Source of the DNA: Aristolochia californica
Lineage: Eukaryota; Streptophyta; Magnoliopsida; Piperales; Aristolochiaceae
Assembly: GCA_029961685.1 (NCBI GenBank)
Contig: JARWKL010000001.1
Location: 30,826,295 to 30,890,294 of the forward strand
Direction of reading: 5' to 3'
Length of the DNA stretch: 64,000 nucleotides
The notes under the pieces were generated by a model. The model searched no databases. It had not been told where the DNA came from and saw nothing but the letters and a program-made list of their open reading frames with translations. Both the position numbers and the translations under genes were made by a program. Of this stretch, positions 11,601-24,700 are shown piece after piece (within the stretch, counting starts at the first letter, position 1; each line of letters opens with the position of its first letter).

Positions 11601-14600
11601 ATTTTGTTGTGATCTATTTGGCTTTTTTCTCTTTTTTTTTGTTTACGAGATGAAGGGAAGTGAATACTCAACTTTTGATTTAAGAAAAAAGTTTACATCT
11701 AAAATGAAAATGCACCATGCAAAAATATAGAGAGAGATAATTTCAAAAGTGTTTGTAATTTTTAAGGACCGTAAACTCTTTTTAGTTTTTATATATCAGG
11801 TTCAACAATCGTCGGGAAAAGGGGGAGGCGGGGGATTTTTAACTGAGTGTTGACTCCCAATCCATAAGTCATTCCGTACAAAAATTAAGCCTGTTACGCA
11901 TGATTAATCTCTTTACAATCGTCTATGATCGTAAGGTCAGCTTTTTTTAAATGGGCAAAATAATGGATTGTTTGACTCTGGTAAATATCCACCGCACATT
12001 CACTTGAGAATTTAATGTTATTCTCTTTAAAAGGTTTGGATCCATAGGCCATTTCCATCTTTAACATTTTCAAGCATTCATGTGTTTTTTTAAAAACATA
12101 TGTAGAAAAATCTCTTTCTTATAAAATTCCGAGCTATTACGGTTGAACTAGTGGAATTTCCCAAACTAGGATAACAAAACTTTTGTGTTCATTTGTGGTG
12201 TGTGAATAAATTTTCTTTGCTTACATATGTTTATTGCTTTAAATTCTTTCCATACCTAAACTCTAAAATTTTCATTTTGTCGTGATCTATTAGCCTTTTA
12301 TCTTTTTTTTTTGTTTACGAGATAACGAGAAAGTGAAAACTCAAGTTTTTATTTAAGAAAAAAGTATACATTTTAAATGGAAATGCACAATGCGAAAATG
12401 TAGAGGGAGATAATTTCAAAGAGTGTTTCTAATTTTTACGGATTGTAAACTCTTTTTAGGTTTGATATCTCAGGTTCTGCAATCGTCGGCAAAAGGGGCA
12501 GGTGGGGGATTTTTAACTGAGTGTTGACGCCATATCCATAAGTCATTCCTTACAAAAATATAGCCCATTACGCATGATAAATCACTTTACAATCATCTAT
12601 GATCTTTAGGTCAGCTTTTTGTCAATGGGAAAAATAATGGTTGTTTTGACTCTGGTAAATATCCCACCGCACGTTCACTTAAGAATTTAATTTTATTATC
12701 TTTAAAAGGTTTGGATCCATAGGTCATTTGTATCTTTAACTTGTTTCAAGCATGCATATCAATTTTTTAAAACATGTGTAGAAAAATCTCTTTCTTATAA
12801 AATTTCGACCTAATAGGGTTGAACTAGTAGAATTTCCCAAACATGGATAACAAAACTTTTGTTTTCATTTGTGGTGTGTGAATAAATTTTCTTTACTTAC
12901 ATTTGTTTATTGCTTTAAATTCTTTCCATACTTAAACTCTAAAATTTTCATTTTGTTGTGATCTATTTTCCTTTTATCTCTTTTTTTTGTTTACGAGATG
13001 AAGGAAAAGTGAAAACTCAAGTTTTGATTTAAGAAAAAAGTATATGTTTAAAATGGAAATGCACAATGCTCAAATGTAGAGCGAGATAATTCCAAAAAGC
13101 ACTTGTAATTGTTGTGGATTGTAAACTCTTTTGAGTTTTTATATATGAGGTTCTGCAATCATAGGGAAAAGGGGGAGGCGGAGGATTTTTAACTGAGTGT
13201 TGACTCCCAATCGATAAGTCATTCCTTACAAAAACATAGCCCATTATGCATGATAAATCAGTTTACAGTCATCTATGATTGTTAGGTCAGTTTTTTGTAA
13301 ATAGGCAAAATAATGCTTGTTGGATTCGGGTAAATATCACATTGCATGTTCACTTGAGAATTTAATGTTATTCTCTTTAAATGGTTTGGATCCCTAGGTC
13401 ATTTGCATCTTTAACTTATTTCAAGCATCCATATCCATTTTTTAAAACATGTGTAGAAAAATCTTTTTCTTTTAAAATTCTGAGCTAATAGGGTTGAACT
13501 AGTGGAATTTACCAAACTTGGATCACAAAACTTTTGTGTTCTTTTGTGGTATGAGAATAATTTTTCTTTACTTACATTTGTTTATTACTTTAAATTCTTT
13601 CCATACATAAACTCTAAAATTTTCAATTTGTTGTGATCTATTGGGCTTTTTTCTCTTTTTTTTGTTGACGAGATGAAGGGAAAGTGAAAACTCAAGTTTT
13701 TATTGAAGAAAAAAGTATACATAAAAAATGCAAATGAACAATGCACAAATGTTGAGAGAAATAATTTCAAAAAGTGCCTGTAATTTTTAGGGACTGTAAA
13801 CTCCCTTTAGTTTTTATATATCATGTTCTGCAATCGTCAGAAAAAGGGAGAGGTGGGGGATTTTTAACTGAGTGTTGATTCCCAATCCATAAGTCATTCC
13901 TTAAAAAAATATAACCCATTACGCATGATAATTCACTTTACAATCATCTATGATCATTAGATCAAGTTTTTGTAAATGGGAAAAATATTGGCCTAATTGA
14001 CTCGAGTAAATATCCCACCGTATGTTCACTTGAGAATTTAATGTAATTCTCTTTAAAAGGTTTGGATTCATAGCTCATTTGCATCTTTACCTTGTTTCAA
14101 AGTTACATATATATTTTTTCAAACATGTGTCAAAAAATCTCTATCTTATAAAATTCCGAGCTATTAGGGTTCAACTAGTGGAATTTTCCAAACATGGATA
14201 ACAAAACTTTTGTGTTCATTTGTGGTATGTGAATCAATTTTCTTTACTTACATTTGTTTATTGATTTAAATTCTTTCCATACATAAAATCTAAAATTTTC
14301 ATTTTGTTGTGATCTATTTGAATTTTATCTCTTTTTTTTTTGTTTAAGAGATGAAGGGAAAGTGAAAACTCAAGTTTTGATTTAAGAAAAAAGTATACAT
14401 CTAAAATGGAAATGTACAATGCACAAATTTAGAGAGAGATAATTCCAAAAACTATTTGTAATTTGTAGGGATTGTAAACTCTTTTTAGTGTTTATATATC
14501 AGGTTCTGCAATCGTCGTGAAAATGGGGAGGCAGGGGATTTTTAACTGAGTGTTCACTCCTAATCAATAAGTTATTCCTTCGAAAAATATAGCTCATTAC

Positions 14601-14980
14601 GCATGATAAATCAGTTTACAATCATCTATGAATGTTAGGTCAGCTTTTTGTAAAAGGGCAAAATAATGGCTTCTTAGACTCAGATAAATATCCCACCGCA
14701 CGTTCACTTGAGAATTTAATTATATTCTTTTTAAAGGTTTGGATCCATAGGTCATTTGCATCTTTAACATGTTTCAAGCATGCATATCCATTTTTTGAAA
14801 CATGTGTAGAAAAATCTCTTTCTTATAAAACTCCGAGCAATTAGGGTTGAACTAGTGGAATTTCCTAATCTTGGATAACAAAACTTTTGTGTTCATTTGT
14901 GGTGTGTGAATAAATTTTCTTTACTTACATTCGTTTATTGCTTTAAATTATTTCCATACATAAACTCTAAAATTTTCAGT
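8630..14980. repeat. Satellite array, middle block (diverged monomers)
   Basis: The same satellite family continues in the same orientation. Landmark boxes lie at about 8768, 9440, 10115, 10789, 11465, 12138, 12814, 13499, 14165 and 14842. Spacing is about 672-677 bp except for 685 and 666 around 13499. Most neighbours differ clearly, apart from a two-monomer duplication at about 9190-11890. The last monomer (landmark 14842, with CTCCGAGC and CCTAATCTTGG) already resembles type E of the next block. No gene is seen. Confidence 0.96.
9190..11890. repeat. Dimeric duplication of satellite monomers (offset about 1350 bp)
   Basis: Odd/even variants recur two monomers apart. CAACACGTTCACTTA at about 9969 matches 11319. 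CAATCTTCGGGAAAAGG at 9780 matches CAATCTTCAGGAAAAGG at about 11130. GATGAAGGGAAGTGAA with AAAAAAGTTTACATCT at about 10300 matches about 11650. The variant GTGTATAAATTTT follows the landmarks at 10115 and 11465. The copies have diverged, so this duplication is older than the HOR block to its right. Confidence 0.8.
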
Positions 14981-17900
14981 TTGTTGTGATCTATTTGCCA
15001 TTTATCTCTTTTTTTCATTTACGAGATGGAAAGTGAAAACTCAAGTTTGTGTTTAAGAAAAAAAGTATACCTCTAAAACAGAAATGCCCAATGCAAAAAT
15101 GTGGAGAGAGATAGTTCAAAAAATTGTTTGTAATTTTTAGGGATTGTAAACTCTTTGTAGTTTTTATATATCAGGTTCTGCAATCTTCGGGAAAAGGGGG
15201 AGGCGAGGGATTTTTAACTAAGTGTTGACTCCCAATCCATAAGTCATTCCTTAAACAAATATATCCCTTTACGTATGATAAATCACTTTACAATCATCTA
15301 TGATCGTTAGGTCAACTTTTTGTAAATGGGCAAAATAATGGCTTGTTTGACTCGGGTAAATATCCCACAACACGTTCACTTGAGAATTTAATGTTATTCT
15401 CATTAAAAGGTTTGGATCCATAGGTCATTTGAATCTTTAACATGTTGCAAGAATGCATATCCATTTTTTAATACATGTGTAGAAAAATCTCTTTCTTATA
15501 AAATTCCGAGCTATTAGGGTTGAACTAGTGGAATTTCCCAAACTTGGATAACAAAGGTATTCTGTTCATTTGTGGAGTGTGAATTAATTTTTATTATTTA
15601 TATTAGTTTATTTCTTTAAATTATTTCCATACATAAACTCTAAAATTTTCATTTTGTTGTGATCTATTTTCCTTTGTTCTCTTTTTTTTTTTCGAGATGA
15701 AAGGAAAGTGAAAACTCAAGTTTTGATTTAAGAAAAAAGTATACACCTAAAATGGAAATGCACTATGCACAAATATAGAGAGAGATAATTCCAAAAAGTG
15801 TTTGTAATTTTGAGGGATTGTAAACTTATTTTAGTTTTGATATATTAGGTTTTGCAATCGTCGGGAAAAGGAGGACGCGGGGGATTTTTTAACTAAGTGT
15901 TGACTCCTAATCAAGAAGTCATTCCTTACAAAAATATAGCCTGTTATGCATAATAAATCACTTTACAATCATCTATGATCCATAGTTCAGCTTTTTGTAT
16001 ATGCAAAATAATGGCTTTTCGAGTCGGGTAAATATCTCACAGCACCTTCATTGGAGAATTTAATGTTATTATTTTTAAAAGGCTGGGATCCATATGTCAT
16101 TTGATTATTTAACATGTTTCAAGCATGCATATACTTTTTTTAAAACATACGTAGTAAAATCTTTTTCTTAAGAAATTCCGAGATATTAGGGTTGGACTAG
16201 TGGAATTTCCCAAACTTGGATAACAAAATTTTGTGTTCGTTTGAGGTGTATGCATAAATTTTCTTTACTTACATTTGTTTATTGCTTTAAGTTCTTTCCA
16301 TACATAGACTAAAATTTTTTCATTTTGTTGTGATATATTTTACTTATATCTCTTTTTTATTTTACAAGATCAAGGAAAAGTGAGAACTCAAGTTTTGACT
16401 TAAGAAAAAAGTATACAACTAAAATCGAAATACACAATGCACGGATGTAGAAAGAGATTATTCCAAAAAGTACCTATAATTTTTAGGGATTGTAAAGTCT
16501 TTTTAGTTTTTATATATCAGGTTCTGTAATTGTCTGGAAAATGGGGAGGCAGGGGATTTTTAATTGAGTGTTGACTCCCAATCCATAACTCATTCCTTAC
16601 AAAAATATAGCCCATTACGCATGATCAATCACTTGACAATCATCTATGATCGTATGGTCAGCTTTTTGTAAATGGGAAAAATAATGGCCTGTTTGACTCG
16701 GGTAAATATCCCATCGTACGTTCACCTGAGAATTTAATGTTAACCTTTAAAAGTTTTTGATCGATAGGTCATTTGCATCTTTAACATGTTTCAAGCTTGT
16801 ATATCCATTTTGTAAAACATGTGTAAAAAAATCTCTATCTTATCAATTTTCGAGCTATTAGGGTTGATCTAGTGGAATTTCTCAAACTTGGATAACAAAA
16901 CTTTTGTGTTCATTTGTGGTGTGTGAATAAATTTTCTTTCCTTACATTTTTTTATTACTTTAAATTCTTTCCATACATAAACTCTAAAATTTTCAGTTTG
17001 TTGTGATCTATTTGCCTCTGATCTCTTTTTTTAAGTTTACAAGATCAAGGGAAACTGAAAACTCATGTTTTGATTTAAGAAAAAAATTAGACATTTAAAA
17101 TAGAAATGCACACTGCACAAATGTAGAGAGATGTAATTCCAAAAAGTGTTTGTAATTTTAAGGGATTGGAAACTCTATTTAGTTTTTATATATGAGGTAT
17201 TGCAATCTTTGAGAAAAGGGGGAGGCAGGGGATTTTTAACTGAGTGTTGACTGCGATCCATAAGTCATTCCATACAAAAATATAGCCTGTTACGGATGAT
17301 AAATCACTTCACAATCATCAATCATCTTAAGGTCAACTTTTTGTAAATGGGCAAAATAATGGCTTGTTTGACTCAGGTAAATATCCCACCACACGTTCAC
17401 TAGAGAATTTAATGTTATTCTCTTTAAAAGGTTTGAATCCATAGGCCATTTCCATCAATAACATGTTTCAAGCATGCATATCTTTTTTTAAAAACATGTG
17501 TAGAAAAATCTCTTTCTTATAAAATTCTGAGCTATTAGGGTTGAACTAGGGGAATTACTCAAACTTGGATAATAAAACTTTTGTGTTCATTTGTGTTGTG
17601 TGAAGAAAGTTTTTTTTTCTTACATTTGTTCATTTCTTTAAATTCTTTCCAAACATAAACCCTAAATTTTCATTTTTTTGTGATCTATTTGCCTTTTATC
17701 TCTGTTTTTGTTTACGAGATGAAGGGAAAGTGAGAACTTAAGTTTTGGTTTAAGAAAAAGTGTACATCTAAAATGGGAATGCACAATGAACAGATGTAGA
17801 GAGAGATAATTGAAAAAAGTGTTTGTAATTTTTAGGGATTATAAACTATTTTTAGTTTTTAAATATCCGGTTCTGAAATCGTCAGGAAAAGGGGGAGGTG

Positions 17901-18349
17901 GGGGATTTTTAACTGAGTGTTGACTCCCATTTCCTAAGTCATTCCTTACAAAAATATAGCCCATTATGGATGATAAATCACTTTACAATCATCTATGATC
18001 ATTAAGTCATCTTTTTGTAAATGGGCAAAATAATGGCTTGTTTGACTCGGGTAAATATCCCACCGCACGTTCGCTTGAGAATTTAATGTTATTCTCTTTA
18101 AAAGGTTTGGATCAAGGGTTCATTTACATCTTTAACATGTTTCAAGAATGCATATCAATTTTTTAAAAACATGTGTAGAAAAATCACTTTCTTATAAAAC
18201 TCCGAGCTATTAGGTTTGAACCAGTGGAATTTCCCAATCTTGGATAACAAAACTTTTGTGTTCATTTGTGGTGTGTGAATAAATTTTCTTTACTTACATT
18301 TGTTTATTGCTTTAAATTCTTTCCATACATAAACTCTAAAATTATAAGT
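14981..18349. repeat. HOR unit 1 (A-B-C-D-E, 3369 bp)
   Basis: Landmark boxes of A to E are at about 15515, 16187, 16859, 17536 and 18211. Diagnostic variants are AAGAAAAAAAG in A, GGAGGACGCGG in B, CATCAATAAC in D and GATGATAAATCAC in E. The B variant is shared with units 5 and 6, and the E variant with unit 6. It joins the diverged block on its left through an E-like monomer. Confidence 0.9.
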
Positions 18350-21300
18350 TTGTTGTGATCTATTTGCCATTTATCTCTTTTTGTCATTTACGAAATGGAA
18401 AGTGAAAACTCAAGTTTGTGTTTAAGAAAAAAAGTATACCTCTAAAACATAAATGCACAATGCAAAAATGTGGAGAGAGATAGTTCAAAATTTTTTTTGT
18501 AATTTTTAGGGATTGTAAACTCTTTTTAGTTTTTATATATCAGGTTCTGCAATCTTCGGGAAAAGGGGGAGGCGAGGGATTTTTAACTAAGTGTTGACTC
18601 CCAATCCATAAGTCATTCCTTAAACAAATATATCCCTTTACGTATGATAAATCACTTTACTATGATCGTTAGGTCAGCTTTTTGTAAATGGGCAAAATAA
18701 TGGCTTGTTCGACTCAGGTAAATATCCCACAGCACGTTCACTTGAGAATTTAATGTTATTCTCATTAAAAGGTTTGGATCCATAGGTCATTTGAATATTT
18801 AACATGTTGCAAGAATGCATATCCATTTTTTAATACATGTGTAGAAAAATCTCTTTCTTATAAAATTCCGAGCTATTAGGGTTGAACTAGTGGAATTTCC
18901 CAAACTTGGATAACAAAGGTATTCTGTTCTTTTGTGGAGTGTGAATAAATTTTCATTATTTATATTAGTTTATTTCTTTAAATTCTTTCCATACATAAAC
19001 TCTAAAATTTTCTTTTTGCAGTGATCTTTTTTCCTTTTTTCCCTTTTTTTTTTCGAGATGAAAGGAAAGTGAAAACTCAAGTTTTGATTTAAGAAAAAAG
19101 TATACATCTAAAATGGAAATGCACAATGCACAAATATAGAGAGAGATAATTCCAAAAATTGTTTGTAGTTTTGAGGGATTGTAAACTTATTTTAGTTTTG
19201 ATATATCAGGTTTTGCAATCGTCGGGTAAAGGAGGAGGCGGGGGATTTTTTAACTAAGTGTTGACTCCCAATCAAGAAGTCATTCCTTACAAAAATATAG
19301 CCTGTTATGCATAATAAATCACTTTACAATCATCTATGATCCTTAGTTCAGCTTTTTGTACATGCAAAATAATGGCTTTTTGAGTCAGGTAAATATCTCA
19401 CCGCACCTTCATTGGAGAATTTAATGTTATTATTGTTAAAAGGTTTGGTTCCATATGTCATTTGAATATTTAACATGTTTCAAGCATGCATATCCTTTTT
19501 CTAAAACATATGTTGAAAAATCTTTTTCTTAAGAAATTCTGAGATATTAGGGTTGGACTAGTGGAATTTCCCAAAGTTGGATAATAAAACTTTTGTGTTC
19601 GTTTGAGGTGTGCATAAATTTTCTTTACTTACATTTTTTATTACTTTAAGTTCTTTCCATACATACTCTAAAAATGGTTCATTTTGTTGTGATATATTTT
19701 CCTTATATCTCTTTTCTTGTTTACGAGATCAAGGAAAAGTGAAAACTCAAGTTTTGACATAAGAAAAAAGTAAACAACTAAAATGGAAATACACAATGCA
19801 CGGATGTAGAGAGAGATTATTCCAAAAAGTACCTATAATTTTTAGGGATTGTAAAGTCTTTTTAGTTTTTATATATCAGGTTCTGTAATTGTCGGGAAAA
19901 TCGGGAGGCAGGGGATTTTTAACTGAGTGTTGACTCCCAATCCATAAATCATTCCTTACAAAAATATAGCCTATTATGCATGATCAATCACTTGACAATC
20001 ATCTATGATCGTATGGTCAGCTTTTTGTAAGTGGCAAAAATAATGGCCTATTTGACTTGGGTAAATATCCCATCGTACATTCACCTGAGAATTTAATGTT
20101 ACTCTTTAAAAGTTTTTGATCGATAGGTCATTTGCATCTTTAACATGTTTCAAGCTTGTATATCCATTTTGTAAAACATGTGTAGAAAAATCTCTATCTT
20201 ATCAATTTTCGAGCTATTAGGGTTGAACTAGTGGAATTTCTCAAACTTGGATAACAAAACTTTTGTGTTCATTTGTGGTGTGTGAATAAATTTTCTTTAC
20301 TTACATTTTTTTATTACTTTAAATTCTTTCCATACATAAACTCTAAAATTTTCAGTTTGTTGTCATCTATTTGCCTCTGATCTCTTTTTTTAAGTTTACA
20401 AGATCAAGGGAAAGTGAAAACTCATGTTTTGATTTAAGAAAAAAATTAGACATTTAAAATAGAAATGCACAATGCACAAATGTAGAGAGATGTAATTCCA
20501 GAAAGTGTTTGTAATTTTTAGGGATTGGAAAGTCTATTTAGTTTTTATATATGAGGTATTGAAATCTTTGAGAAAAGGGGGAGGCAGGGGGTTTTTAACT
20601 GAGTGTTGACTGCGATCCATAAGTCATTCCATACAAAAATATAGCCTGTTACGGATGATAAATCACTTCACAATCATCAATGATCGTAAGGTCAACTTTT
20701 TGTAAATGGGCAAAATAATGGCTTGTTTGACTCGGGTAAATATCCCACCACACATTCACTAGAGAATTTAATTTTATTCTCTTTAAAAGGTTTGAATCCA
20801 TAGGCCATTTGCATCTATAACATGTTTCAAGCATGCAAATCTTTTGTTAAAAACATGTGTAGAAAAATCTCTTTCTTATAAAATTCTGAGCTATTAGGGT
20901 TGAACTAGGGGAATTACTCAAACTTGGATAATAAAACTTTTGTGTTCATTTGTGTTGTGTGAAGAAAGTTTTTTTTTCTTACATTTGTTCATTGCTTTAA
21001 GTTCTTTCCAAACATAAACCCTAAATTTTCATTTTTTTGTGATCTATTTGCCTTTTATCTCTTTTTTTGTTTACGAGATGAAGGGAAAGTGAGAACTTAA
21101 GTTTTGGTTTAAGAAAAAAGTGTACATCTAAAATGGGAATGCACAATGAACAGATGTAGAGAGAGATAATTCAAAAAAGTGTTTGTAATTTTTAGGGATT
21201 ATAAACTCTTTTTAGTTTTTAAATATCCGGTTCTGAAATCGTCAGGAAAAGGGGGAGGTGGGGGATTTTTAACTGAGTGTTGACTCCCATTTCCTAAGTC

Positions 21301-21708
21301 ATTCCTTACAAAAAATATAGCCCATTATGGATGATAATCACTTTACAATCATCTACGATCATTAAGTCATCTTTTTGTAAATGGGCAAAATAATGGCTTG
21401 TTTGACTCGGGTAAATATCCCACCGCACGTTCGCTTGAGAATTTAATGTTATTCTCTTTAAAAGGTTTGAATCAAGGGGTCATTTACATCTTTAACATGT
21501 TTCAAGAATGCATATCAGTTTTTTAAAACATGTATAGAAAAATCACTTTCTTATAAAACTCCGAGCTATTAGGGTTGAACTAGTGGAATTTCCCAATCTT
21601 GGATAACAAAACTTTTGTGTTCATTTGTGGTGTGTGAATAAATTTTATTTACTTACATTTGTTTATTTCTTTAAATTCTTTCCATACATAAACTCTAAAA
21701 TTATAAGT
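18350..21708. repeat. HOR unit 2 (A-B-C-D-E, 3359 bp)
   Basis: Landmark boxes are at about 18877, 19548, 20218, 20895 and 21570. Diagnostic variants are GGAGGAGGCGG in B, CATCTATAAC in D (shared only with unit 5) and GATGATAATCAC in E (shared with units 3 and 4). About 20 bp is missing from A near 18660, where CACTTTAC runs straight into TATGATCG. Confidence 0.9.
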
Positions 21709-24700
21709 TTGTTGTGATCTATTTGCCATTTATCTCTTTTTTTCATTTACGAGATGGAAAGCGAAAACTCAAGTTTGTGTTTAAGAATAAAAGTATACCT
21801 CTAAAACAGAAATGCACAATGCAAAAATGTGGAGAGAGATAGTTCAAAATTTTTTTTGTAATTTTTAGGGATTGTAAAGTCTTTGTAGTTTTTATATATC
21901 AGGTTCTGCAATATTCGGGAAAAGGGGGAGGCGAGGGATTTTTAACTAAGTGTTGACTCCCAATCCATAAGTCATTCCTTAAACAAATATATCCTTTTAC
22001 GTATGATAAATCACTTTACAATCATCTATGATCGTTAGGTCAGCTTTTTGTAAATGGGCAAAATAATGGCTAGTTCGACTCGGGTAAATATCCCACAGCA
22101 CGTTCACTTGAGAATTTAATGTTATTCTCATTAAAATGTTTGGATCCATAGGTCATTTGCATCTTTAACATGTTGCAAGAATGCATATCCATTTTTTAAC
22201 ACGTGTAGAAAAATCTCTTTCTTATAAAATTCCGAGCTATTAGGGTTGAACTAGTGGAATTTCCCAAACTTGGATAACAAAGGTATTCTGTTCATTTGTG
22301 GAGTGTGAATAAATTTTCTTTATTTATATTAGTTTATTTCTTTAAATTCTTTCCATACATAAACTCTAAAATTTTCTTTTTGTTGTGATCTATTTTCCTT
22401 TTTTTCTCTTTTTTTTTCGAGATGAAAGGAAAGTCAAAACTCAAGTTTTGATTTAATAAAAAAGCATACATCTAAAATGGAAACGCACAATGCACAAATA
22501 TAGAGAGAGATAATTCCAAAAAGTTTTTGTAATTTTGAGGGATTGTAAACTTATTTTAGTTTTGATATATCAGGTTTTACAATCGTCGGGAAAAGGAGGA
22601 GGTGGGGGATTTTTTAACTAAGTGTTGACTCCCAATCAAGAAGTCATTCCTTACAAAAATATAGCCTGTTACGCATAATAAATCACTTTACAATCATCTA
22701 TGATCCTTAGTTCAGCTTTTTGTACATGCAAAAATGGCTTTTTGAGTCGGGTAAATATCTCACCGCACCTTCATTGGAGAATTTAATGTTATTATTTTTA
22801 AAAGGTTTGGATCCATATGTCATTTGAATATTTAACATGTTTCAAGCATGCATATCCTTTTTTAAAACATATGTTGAAAAATCTTTTTCTTAAGAAATTC
22901 CGAGATATTAGGGTTGGACTAGTGGAATTTCCCAAAGTTGGATAACAAAACTTTTGTGTTCGTTTGAGGTGTGTGCATAAATTTTCTTTACTTACATTTG
23001 TTTATTGCTTTAAGTTCTTTCCATACATAGACTAAAATTTTTTCATTTTGTTGTGATATATTTTCCTTATATCTCTTTTTTTTTTTACGAGATCAAGGAA
23101 AAGTGAAAACTCAAGTTTTGACTTAAGAAAAAAGTATACAACTAAAATGGAAATACACAATGCACGGATGTAGAGAGAGATTATTCCAAAAAGTACCTAT
23201 AATTTTTAAGGATTGTAAAGTCTTTTTAGTTTTTATATATCAGGTTCTGTAATTGTTGGGAAAATGGGGAGGCAGGGGATTTTTAACTGAGTGTTGACTC
23301 CCAATCCATAAATCATTCCTTACAAAAATATAGCCCATTACGCATGATCAATCACTTGACAATCATCTATGATCGTATGGTCAGCTTTTTGTAAATGGCA
23401 AAAATAATGGCCTGTTTGACTCGGGTAAATATCCCATCGTACGTTCACCTGAGAATTTAATGTTACTCTTTAAAAGTTTTTGATCGATAGGTCACTTGCA
23501 TCTTTAAGTTGTTTCAAGCTTGGATATCCATTTTGTAAAACATTTGTAGAAAAATCTCTATCTTATCAATTTTCGAGCTATTAGGGTTGAACTAGTGGAA
23601 TTTCTCAAACTTGGATAACAAAACTTTTGTGTTCATTTGTGGTGTGTGAATAAATTTTCTTTACTTACATTTTTTTATTACTTTAAATTCTTTCCATACA
23701 TAAACTCTAAAATTTTCTTTTTGTTGTGATCTATTTTCCTTTTTTTCTCTTTTTTTTTCGAGATGAAAGGAAAGTCAAAACTCAAGTTTTGATTTAATAA
23801 AAAAGCATACATCTAAAATGGAAACGCACAATGCACAAATATAGAGAGAGATAATTCCAAAAAGTTTTTGTAATTTTGAGGGATTGTAAACTTATTTTAG
23901 TTTTGATATATCAGGTTTTACAATCGTCGGGAAAAGGAGGAGGTGGGGGATTTTTTAACTAAGTGTTGACTCCCAATCAAGAAGTCATTCCTTACAAAAA
24001 TATAGCCTGTTACGCATAATAAATCACTTTACAATCATCTATGATCCTTAGTTCAGCTTTTTGTACATGCAAAAATGGCTTTTTGAGTCGGGTAAATATC
24101 TCACCGCACCTTCATTGGAGAATTTAATGTTATTATTTTTAAAAGGTTTGGATCCATATGTCATTTGAATATTTAACATGTTTCAAGCATGCATATCCTT
24201 TTTTAAAACATATGTTGAAAAATCTTTTTCTTAAGAAATTCCGAGATATTAGGGTTGGACTAGTGGAATTTCCCAAAGTTGGATAACAAAACTTTTGTGT
24301 TCGTTTGAGGTGTGTGCATAAATTTTCTTTACTTACATTTGTTTATTGCTTTAAGTTCTTTCCATACATAGACTAAAATTTTTTCATTTTGTTGTGATAT
24401 ATTTTCCTTATATCTCTTTTTTTTTTTACGAGATCAAGGAAAAGTGAAAACTCAAGTTTTGACTTAAGAAAAAAGTATACAACTAAAATGGAAATACACA
24501 ATGCACGGATGTAGAGAGAGATTATTCCAAAAAGTACCTATAATTTTTAAGGATTGTAAAGTCTTTTTAGTTTTTATATATCAGGTTCTGTAATTGTCGG
24601 GAAAATGGGGAGGCAGGGGATTTTTAACTGAGTGTTGACTCCCAATCCATAAATCATTCCTTAAAAAAATATAGCCCATTATGCATGATCAATCACTTGA

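Noticed and set aside
18700..18725. CENP-B-box-like sequence around TTCGACTCAGG or TTCGACTCGGG in type A monomers
   Set aside because: The box needs seven bases between TTCG and CGGG with an A at a fixed place. Here only three separate them.
20649..20834. Minus-strand open frame of 61 codons beginning MLETCYRC, with a near-identical copy at 32082-32267
   Set aside because: Both lie at the same position in type D satellite monomers. The frame recurs only because the DNA repeats, is broken in other D copies, and has no recognisable domain.
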